A stretch of 64,000 bases of DNA from assembly GCA_027673765.1 (NCBI GenBank), contig JAQDWB010000001.1, positions 166,813 to 230,812 of the forward strand, given 5' to 3'. Positions 56,064 through 64,000 of this stretch are shown here, one piece after another (the stretch's first letter is position 1; every line of letters begins with the position of its first letter). This DNA comes from Coriobacteriaceae bacterium AM113-163 (lineage in GTDB: Bacteria; Actinomycetota; Coriobacteriia; Coriobacteriales; Coriobacteriaceae). The notes under the pieces are model-generated. The model was not told the origin of the DNA. It did no database searches and was given only the letters and a program-made list of their open reading frames with translations. The translations under genes and the position numbers were made by a program.

Positions 56064-56280
56064 GTCTCGATCTGTAACAACTAGGGATGGAAATTGGGCC
56101 TAGGTGTTACAGATCGAGACAGGAAGAAATGGTCCTATGGAAAATCTCGATCTGTAACAGCTGACCGCCAAAGCCGGCCCTTCGTGTTACAGATTGAGAC
56201 ATTCGGAACCGTCTCTCAAAAACATCTCAATCTGTAACAGTTAGTCGTCGTAATTGGGCCTTCCTGTTACAGATTGAGAT
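56064..56280. repeat. Palindrome array, cluster 2 (three 57-nt units)
   Basis: Units at 56064-56120, 56144-56200 and 56224-56280. Spacers are 23 bp each, so the period is exactly 80 bp. Arms are GTCTCGATCTGTAAC-type, with T-for-C or A-for-G changes that preserve pairing. It lies between the divergent gpmA and gltB genes, in promoter space. Confidence 0.88.
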
Positions 56281-56372
56281 GTTTGAAGTGGTGAGCTAAC
56301 AGGCCGAACTTGGGGCCTATGTTGTCGCCCTTGAGGTCGGCGGTGTCCACTCGTAGGGCGTGCGTTACGCGA

Positions 56373-56384
56373 TTGTTTCGAAAC
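56373..56384. promoter_or_regulatory. TTGTTTCGAAAC motif upstream of gltB
   Basis: Palindromic GTTTCGAAAC, about 80 bp before the gltB start. The same core (TTGTTTCGAAA) is upstream of argR at 11013. It could be a shared nitrogen or arginine regulatory site. Only two occurrences support this. Confidence 0.3.
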
Positions 56385-56464
56385 GGGTGGGAAACACAAC
56401 GGGCCGACGATGCTCCTACTATGCCTATTTAACTGACTGTCTAAATATCTAGGGGAGGATCGCG

Positions 56465-59400
56465 ATGCAGGCAGATTCCGCTCAGCAGCAGGGCCTTTAT
56501 CGCCCCGAATTCGACCACGATGCATGTGGCATCGGCGCGCTTGCCGATATCAACGGTGAGCGCCATCACCAGATTCTGGACGACGCACTGTCCATTCTGG
56601 TCAACTTGGAGCACCGCGGCGGCACGGGACTCGAGAAGAATACCGGCGATGGCGCTGGCATCCTGTTCCAGGTTCCGCATCACTTTTTCCGTAAAGAGGC
56701 TCAAAAGTGCGGTCAGATTCTGCCGGCAGAGGGCGACTATGGCGTGGCCATGCTGTTCTTCCCGCAGGACGACAAGGGCGTAGAGGATGCCCGCCGCGTG
56801 TTTGAGGAGGGCTGTGCCGAGGCCGGCGTGCCGCTGCTCTTTTGGCGCGAGGTGCCCGTCGACCCGCACGACCTGGGCGAGACGGCCCGCGCCTGCATGC
56901 CCACTATCCTGCAGGCCTTCCTGGGCCGTCCGGACGACACGCCCGCCGGCGATGCCTTTGAGCGTCGCCTGTACGTGTGCCGCCGCACCATCGAAAAGAA
57001 GGCCGATGCCGAGTTTGCCCTGCGAGACAAGATCTTCTACGTGTGCTCCATGAGCTCGCGCACCATCGTGTACAAGGGCATGCTGGTCGCCACGCAGATG
57101 CGCCGCTTCTTCATCGACCTCAACGACGCCGCCGTCAAAACGGCCGTGGCGCTCGTCCACTCGCGCTACTCCACCAACACCACGCCCAGCTGGGAGCGTG
57201 CGCACCCCAACCGCTTTATCATCCATAACGGCGAGATCAACACCCTCAAGGGCAACGTCAACTGGATTCGCGCCCGCGAACCCAACCTGTACAGCCCCGT
57301 GCTGCAGCACGATCTTGAGCGCGTGATGCCCATCATCAACCGCGAGGGTTCCGACTCCGCGATTCTGGACAACGTGCTCGAATTCTTGGTCATGAACGGT
57401 CGCCCGCTCACGCGTGCCGCGTCCATGTTGCTGCCCGAGCCGTGGGACCACAACGATAGCCTGAGTGAGGAGCGCCGCGCCTACGACGCTTACCAGTCCA
57501 TGCTCATGGAGCCCTGGGACGGCCCGGCGGCCATCGCCTTTACCGACGGTCGCACGCTGGGCGCCGCCCTCGACCGCAACGGCTTGCGCCCCGCCCGCTA
57601 CTACGTGACGCGCGATGGCCGCTTTATGCTGGCAAGCGAGGTGGGCACCATCGAGGTGAGCCCCGAGAACATCCTGACGAGCGGCTGCCTGGGACCGGGC
57701 CAGATGCTCGAGGTCGATTTTGCCCGCGGCCGCGTGATCTACAACGACGAGCTGCGCGCCCGCTATGCCAAGGAGAAGCCCTACCGCGACTGGATTGCCG
57801 AGGAGACACTGACCGTCGACGCGCTCGATGAGCCCGCCGCGCCCGCGCCCGCCGAGGATGCCGAGGTGCCCGCCGCCGTGCGCATGGCCAAGCTCGGCTA
57901 TCACTGGGATGATGTTGACGAGGTCGTGCGCCCCATGGCCCAGCAGGGCAAGGCCCCGCTCGCCTCGATGGGTATCGATGCGCCGTTGGCCTGCCTGTCC
58001 AAGAAGACGCGTTCGTTCTTTGACTACTTCTATCAGCTGTTCGCCCAGGTCACGAATCCTCCGATCGATGCCCTGCGCGAGCATATGGTAACTTCGACCA
58101 CGCTCTACCTGGGCAACCACGGCAACCTGCTTGAGGATTCCCGTACGGCCTGTCAGCTGGTGCGCTTGGAGCGCCCGTTGCTCAACGAGGAAGAGTTCGA
58201 ACATATCTGTGCCATCGACCGCGTGGGCTTTAAGACCCGCCGGTTCCGTGCCGTGTACCGCCGCGACGCGGGTGAGGGCGCGCTGCAGGCTGCGCTCAAG
58301 CAGCTTGCCGAAGACGTCGAGGCTGCGGTTCGCGATGGCGTGAACATCGTGGTGCTGAGCGACCGTGCCGCTGCGGGCGAGGTGCCCGTGCCGTCGCTGC
58401 TCGCCGTGGGCTGCGTGCACAACCACCTGATCCGTGCTGGCGTGCGCACCTTTGCCGATATCGTGGTGGAGTGCGGTGACGCCGTGTCTCCGCACGACTT
58501 TGCGGCACTGGTGGGCTACTCCGCGAGCGGCATCTATCCGTACAACGCACATGTCTGCATCCGCGATCTGGCGACACACGGCGACCTGGACGTGACGGCC
58601 GAGCAGGGCATCGCCAACTACAACAAGGCTGCGACCGCCGGCATCGTCTCCATCATGTCCAAGATGGGCATCTCCACGGTGCAGAGCTACCATTCGGCGC
58701 AGATCTTTGAGGCTGTGGGCTTTACGCCGGAGTTCGTCAACGCGTACTTCGTCGGCACGGTGAGCCGTGTGGGCGGTATGGGTGTCGAGGACGTTGAGCG
58801 CGAGCAAAACGAGCGCTACGACGCCGCGCTCGCTATCCTTAAGAGCCCGGCTCCCGATCAGCTGCCCACGCTGGGTCTGACCAAGTGGCGCCCGCTCGGT
58901 GGCGAGGATCACCTGATCGACCCTCAGACTGTCTACCTGCTGCAGACCGCCTGCCGTGAGGACAGCTACGACACCTTTAAGGAGTACAGCGCCCGCCTGC
59001 ACCGCACCGGCCGTGCCGTGCGTCTGCGCGACTTGCTCGACTTTGATGCCAGCGGCCGCACGCCGGTTTCGCTCGACGAGGTCGAGCCCGCGCTCAACAT
59101 CGTCCGCCGCTTTAACACCGGCGCCATGTCGTACGGCTCCATCAGCAAGGAAGCACACGAGTGCATGGCCATCGCCATGAACCGCCTGCACGGCCGTTCC
59201 AACTCGGGCGAGGGCGGTGAGGATCCGCGTCGCGAGACCCCGCTGGCTAGCGGTGATTCCAAGAACTCCGCGATCAAGCAGGTGGCAAGTGCGCGCTTTG
59301 GCGTGACGAGCCGCTACCTGTGCAGCGCCTTCGAGATTCAGATCAAGATGGCCCAGGGCGCCAAGCCCGGCGAGGGTGGCCACCTGCCCGGCAAGAAGGT

Positions 59401-61150
59401 CTACCCCTGGATTGCCGAGGTCCGTCAGTCCACGCCCGGCATCGGCCTGATCTCGCCTCCGCCGCACCACGACATCTACTCCATCGAGGACCTGGCAGAG
59501 CTGATCTTTGACCTTAAGAATGCCAACCCCGGCGCGCGCGTGTCGGTCAAGCTGGTCAGCGAGGCCGGCGTCGGCACCATCGCAACCGGTGTGGCCAAGG
59601 GCGCTGCCGACAAGATCTTGATCAGCGGCCACAATGGCGGCTCGGGTGCCGCGGCGCGCGATTCGATCTGGCACGCCGGTCTGCCGCTGGAGCTTGGCCT
59701 TGCCGAGGCTCAACAGACGCTGCTGCAAAACGGCCTGCGCTCGCGCGTGGTGCTCGAGGCCGACGGCAAGCTCATGGACGGTACCGATGTCGCCGTTGCC
59801 TGCCTGCTGGGCGCCGAGGAGTTTGGCTTTGCGACCATGCCGCTCATCTCGATGGGCTGCCTCATGCAGCGCGACTGCCAGCAGGATACCTGCCCCGCCG
59901 GCATCGCCACGCAAAACTGCCGCTTGCGTCGCGGCTTCCGCGGCAAGCCCGAGCACGTCGAGCACTTTATGCTCTTTGTTGCCGAGCAACTGCGCGAGGT
60001 CATGTCGAGCCTGGGCTTCCGCACCGTCGACGAGATGGTCGGCCATCCCGAGTGCTTGCGCCAGATCGAGGTCCCGGGCAACCGCAAGGCTAACCTGCTC
60101 GATCTGACGCCCGTGCTGGCAAGCGCGACCTGCGAGTTCGGTGCCCACATCCCGGGTGCCGACGGCCGTCACTTCCTGCCCCAGATGGCCGCGGACAGCG
60201 AGCTCGACAAGACGCTCGATTCCACGCTGTTTGTGCCCTACACGGCCGACGCCCGCGCGCACCTGCGCCCGATTCGCTTCCGCGCCGATATCGCCAACGT
60301 CAACCGTTGCGTGGGCACCATCCTGGGCAACGCGGTGACCAAGGCGCATCCCGAGGGCTTGCCCGCCGGCTCCATCACCATCGATTGCGATGGTTCGGCT
60401 GGTCAGAGCTTTGGTGCCTTCCTGCCGCGTGGCATTACGCTCAACGTGTGCGGCGACGCCAACGATTACTTTGGCAAGGGCCTTTCGGGCGGCGAGGTGT
60501 CGGTGCGCCCCAACCCGCATGCGACCTACAAGTTCGACGAGAACATCATCGTGGGCAACGTTGCGTTCTTTGGTGCCACGAGCGGCCGCGGCTTCATTAA
60601 CGGCCTGGCCGGCCAGCGCTTTGGCGTACGCAACTCCGGTGCCACCGTGGTGGTCGAGGGCTGCGGCAACCATGGCTGCGAGTACATGACGGGCGGTCTG
60701 GCGCTCATCCTGGGCGAGGTCGGGCAGAACTTCGCCGCCGGCATGACAGGTGGCGTGGCCTATGTCTTTGACCAGTACGGCACGCTCGATGCCCGTGTGA
60801 ACCACGAGAGCGTTGAGCTCAAGGCCCCGACGGCCGGCGAGCTGGCGCAGATTCGCGCACTCATCCAGGAGCACGTGGATGCGACGCAGAGCCCGCGCGG
60901 CATTAAGCTGCTCTACAGCTTTGAGACGATGAGCAAGCACTTTGTGAAGGTCATTCCGACCGAGTACGAACGCGTGCTGGCGATTGTCGCCGCGGGCGAG
61001 GCCGTGGGCAAGACGCATGCGCAGGCCGAGGAGCTGGCGTTTGACATCGTGACCGGCCGCGCGAGCGCCGCGGATGTCGCTCGCTTCGATGTCACGGGCG
61101 CTGCGTCCGTGGCTGCCAGCTCTGTTGCTTCGACCAAGAAGGAGGCGTAA
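56465..61150 (+). CDS. gltB: Glutamate synthase large subunit
   Basis: 1561 residues. A 20-residue propeptide precedes the catalytic Cys21 (HDACGIG), followed by the class II glutaminase domain to ~430. The FMN domain contains the 3Fe-4S motif C-x5-C-x4-C in CLMQRDCQQDTC near 1132. The C-terminal GXGXG domain ends the protein. It transfers glutamine amide nitrogen to 2-oxoglutarate. GGGGAGG precedes the ATG. gltD follows 5 bp after the stop. Confidence 0.97.
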   Translation: MQADSAQQQGLYRPEFDHDACGIGALADINGERHHQILDDALSILVNLEHRGGTGLEKNTGDGAGILFQVPHHFFRKEAQKCGQILPAEGDYGVAMLFFPQDDKGVEDARRVFEEGCAEAGVPLLFWREVPVDPHDLGETARACMPTILQAFLGRPDDTPAGDAFERRLYVCRRTIEKKADAEFALRDKIFYVCSMSSRTIVYKGMLVATQMRRFFIDLNDAAVKTAVALVHSRYSTNTTPSWERAHPNRFIIHNGEINTLKGNVNWIRAREPNLYSPVLQHDLERVMPIINREGSDSAILDNVLEFLVMNGRPLTRAASMLLPEPWDHNDSLSEERRAYDAYQSMLMEPWDGPAAIAFTDGRTLGAALDRNGLRPARYYVTRDGRFMLASEVGTIEVSPENILTSGCLGPGQMLEVDFARGRVIYNDELRARYAKEKPYRDWIAEETLTVDALDEPAAPAPAEDAEVPAAVRMAKLGYHWDDVDEVVRPMAQQGKAPLASMGIDAPLACLSKKTRSFFDYFYQLFAQVTNPPIDALREHMVTSTTLYLGNHGNLLEDSRTACQLVRLERPLLNEEEFEHICAIDRVGFKTRRFRAVYRRDAGEGALQAALKQLAEDVEAAVRDGVNIVVLSDRAAAGEVPVPSLLAVGCVHNHLIRAGVRTFADIVVECGDAVSPHDFAALVGYSASGIYPYNAHVCIRDLATHGDLDVTAEQGIANYNKAATAGIVSIMSKMGISTVQSYHSAQIFEAVGFTPEFVNAYFVGTVSRVGGMGVEDVEREQNERYDAALAILKSPAPDQLPTLGLTKWRPLGGEDHLIDPQTVYLLQTACREDSYDTFKEYSARLHRTGRAVRLRDLLDFDASGRTPVSLDEVEPALNIVRRFNTGAMSYGSISKEAHECMAIAMNRLHGRSNSGEGGEDPRRETPLASGDSKNSAIKQVASARFGVTSRYLCSAFEIQIKMAQGAKPGEGGHLPGKKVYPWIAEVRQSTPGIGLISPPPHHDIYSIEDLAELIFDLKNANPGARVSVKLVSEAGVGTIATGVAKGAADKILISGHNGGSGAAARDSIWHAGLPLELGLAEAQQTLLQNGLRSRVVLEADGKLMDGTDVAVACLLGAEEFGFATMPLISMGCLMQRDCQQDTCPAGIATQNCRLRRGFRGKPEHVEHFMLFVAEQLREVMSSLGFRTVDEMVGHPECLRQIEVPGNRKANLLDLTPVLASATCEFGAHIPGADGRHFLPQMAADSELDKTLDSTLFVPYTADARAHLRPIRFRADIANVNRCVGTILGNAVTKAHPEGLPAGSITIDCDGSAGQSFGAFLPRGITLNVCGDANDYFGKGLSGGEVSVRPNPHATYKFDENIIVGNVAFFGATSGRGFINGLAGQRFGVRNSGATVVVEGCGNHGCEYMTGGLALILGEVGQNFAAGMTGGVAYVFDQYGTLDARVNHESVELKAPTAGELAQIRALIQEHVDATQSPRGIKLLYSFETMSKHFVKVIPTEYERVLAIVAAGEAVGKTHAQAEELAFDIVTGRASAADVARFDVTGAASVAASSVASTKKEA

Positions 61151-61155
61151 GTGCC

Positions 61156-62637
<1,482 letters not shown>

Positions 62638-62687
62638 AGTAGTCACGGAGATATTCAACAATCGAATCGGCAAGGGCTGTCCCTAAC

Positions 62688-62749
62688 TGCCGGCACAAAA
62701 GGAACGTCCCTAAGTGCCGACAGTTAGGGACGTTCCTTTTGTGCCGGCA
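62688..62749. repeat. 26-bp perfect inverted repeat after gltD
   Basis: Arms at 62688-62713 and 62724-62749 with a 10-nt loop. Outside them GTCCC and GGGAC extend the pairing. The right part (62726-62766) is a near-copy of 17737-17777. The rest of the ~420-bp gap to 63062 shows no gene or clear motif apart from the ribosome-binding site. Confidence 0.7.
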
Positions 62750-63061
62750 TTCGGGGACGCTCCTTGCGGATTTGCGAGCAGTTTGCTCGTTTGTCGACGT
62801 GCGGGTGTTCATTTGTCGACTTCTTGGGCTGTGGTCACCTGTTGTTTCTGTGGTGGCTGCGGGCATCTGGCTCAAAAGGGCGGGTTGGCCGTCTATGTTT
62901 GCCTGCGGTTTTGTTGCGGTGCGCATTTTCGGTCAAGCTTTTCGTCAAGTGTTTGGTCAGCATCTGGTTTGCAGCCGGAGGCCTATTTTGCCCGCGCTGG
63001 TCGTGGCTGCCCACCCTCCTCGTAAGCTCAAATTGAGGTCCATCAGTTTGAGGAGGATGCC

Positions 63062-63769
63062 ATGACTGACCACGCTTTTGACCGAGCAGAGCTGGCTGAA
63101 GCCGTCGGCAACGATATTGCCGACATGGCTCACTTTTGGATGCTGCGGAAGTTTCAATTCCTGGAGCCGGCACGCGAACAGTTCGAGGTCATTGTCGACC
63201 CGTGGCTCAGCTATTGCGAGGGGCCTTCTCAAAACGAAATCATGGCCTACAACATGGCGTTTACCGATTGGCTGCTGTTTGAGCGCCCCTATCGCCATGG
63301 CAAAACGCTGCTCGAGCTATATGTTGACGAGCCGCCGGCATCGCTTTCGCCTGCCTCGCTCAAGCGGCTCGAGCAGGTACGCGACACGCAGTATTTCTCG
63401 CGCTTTGGCATTTTGGACAAGAATCCTGCGTCCGGCATGGTCGTGCTGAAGGACACGCGCACCGATCATCGCTTTGATGTCTACGACCCGCATATCGTGC
63501 AGAAGGAGCATTGGAACGACGGCGCGATTGCGGTGCGCCTCGCCTGCGTCGACGATGTCTGGCTTACGGCGGGACAGCTCTACCTGTATGACATCGCGCG
63601 CCTGAACGACACGGCGGTCGACGGACCGGGTGCGGTGCATCCCGAGGATCTGCAGGACGGCTTTGACACCTCGTGCATCAGCTTCTTCTTGCGTCTGGTC
63701 CGCGACATCATGGGCGCCCAGGGGCGGTACGTAAAGTCCCTCAACATCTACGAACAGGAATGGGGGTAG
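63062..63769 (+). CDS. Hypothetical protein
   Basis: 235 residues, soluble, rich in aromatic and acidic residues. No signal peptide or membrane segment and no motif I recognise. GAGGAGG precedes ATG 63062, supporting expression. Codon use resembles the surrounding core genes. Confidence 0.65.
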   Translation: MTDHAFDRAELAEAVGNDIADMAHFWMLRKFQFLEPAREQFEVIVDPWLSYCEGPSQNEIMAYNMAFTDWLLFERPYRHGKTLLELYVDEPPASLSPASLKRLEQVRDTQYFSRFGILDKNPASGMVVLKDTRTDHRFDVYDPHIVQKEHWNDGAIAVRLACVDDVWLTAGQLYLYDIARLNDTAVDGPGAVHPEDLQDGFDTSCISFFLRLVRDIMGAQGRYVKSLNIYEQEWG

Positions 63770-63809
63770 AGGATGGGCGGTTGTCGCCTGCCTTGCCTTC
63801 TGCCCTTTT

Positions 63810-63945
63810 GTCTCGATCTGTAACGTTTGGGGACAAAAACCAGTCTATCTGTTACAGATCGAGACGAATGCTTGGGCGCCGCTGGTTTGTCTAAATCTGT
63901 AACGTTTAGGGGACTGGAGAACGTCTTACTGGTACAGATCGAGAC
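63810..63945. repeat. Palindrome array, cluster 3 (two units)
   Basis: Units at 63810-63865 (56 nt) and 63889-63945 (57 nt), with a 23-bp spacer as in the other clusters. The second is degraded (GTCTAAATC, GGTACAGATC). It lies after the hypothetical gene. The remaining bases to 64000 show no gene. Confidence 0.82.
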
Positions 63946-64000
63946 GTTTGGCACCTGGCTGGGGGGTGTTCCTATAGTTTTGTCAACTGGGAAATGCTCT

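Overview
The window is 64 kb of high-GC bacterial chromosome (most third codon positions are G or C). Gene order and protein types suggest a gut actinobacterium of the class Coriobacteriia, most like Collinsella; this is inferred from the sequence and was not tested by a search. The first 9.8 kb is the 3' part of the S10-spc-alpha ribosomal block: rpsH (cut by the window start), rplF, rplR, rpsE, rpmD, rplO, secY, adk, map, infA, rpmJ, rpsM, rpsK, rpsD, rpoA, rplQ, then truA after a strong terminator.

From 9.9 to 23.6 kb lie unlinked housekeeping genes: a family 2 glycosyltransferase-like protein, argR, a class A penicillin-binding protein (minus strand), a U32 peptidase-family protein, tyrS, adenine deaminase, two Cof-type HAD phosphatases, citrate synthase and an ACT-domain protein.

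An accessory island occupies about 23.76-31.45 kb between two 64-bp direct repeats that match at 62 positions. It holds a truncated tyrosine recombinase, a DUF2975/HTH regulatory pair and a divergent cassette of two small secreted proteins bracketing ABC transporter genes (two permeases, one ATPase, one fused permease-ATPase). It looks like a mobile bacteriocin-type or peptide export/immunity locus. Its exact function is unknown, and the first permease gene appears frameshifted.

From 31.6 to 44.3 kb the core resumes: rpmE with a long acidic/alanine tail, secA, prfB (with an unusual codon-recognition motif), a YitT-family membrane protein, a split transketolase, ftsE (with a long N-terminal extension) and ftsX, and rnr. 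A serine recombinase at 44.4 kb stands alone. A complete N-acetylmuramic acid (MurNAc) salvage cluster follows: a MurR/RpiR regulator, murQ, a MurP-like PTS transporter and a MupG-like glycosidase. Then come an ArsC-like thioredoxin-fold protein, a hypothetical gene, tRNA-Gln and tRNA-Glu, a TPR-like protein, smpB, a flavin reductase with a rubredoxin-like protein, gpmA-mntH on the minus strand, gltB-gltD and a hypothetical gene.

The intergenic DNA is rich in palindromic elements. The most striking is a family of 57-nt hairpin units (seven copies in three clusters) separated by exactly 23-bp spacers, giving an 80-bp period. There is also a two-copy multi-stem structure with compensatory base changes (after map and after tyrS), a 128-bp near-palindrome at 39.6 kb, a family of short hairpins carrying GGGGAC or its complement, and 31-nt inverted repeats that start at the stop codons on either side of a HAD gene.
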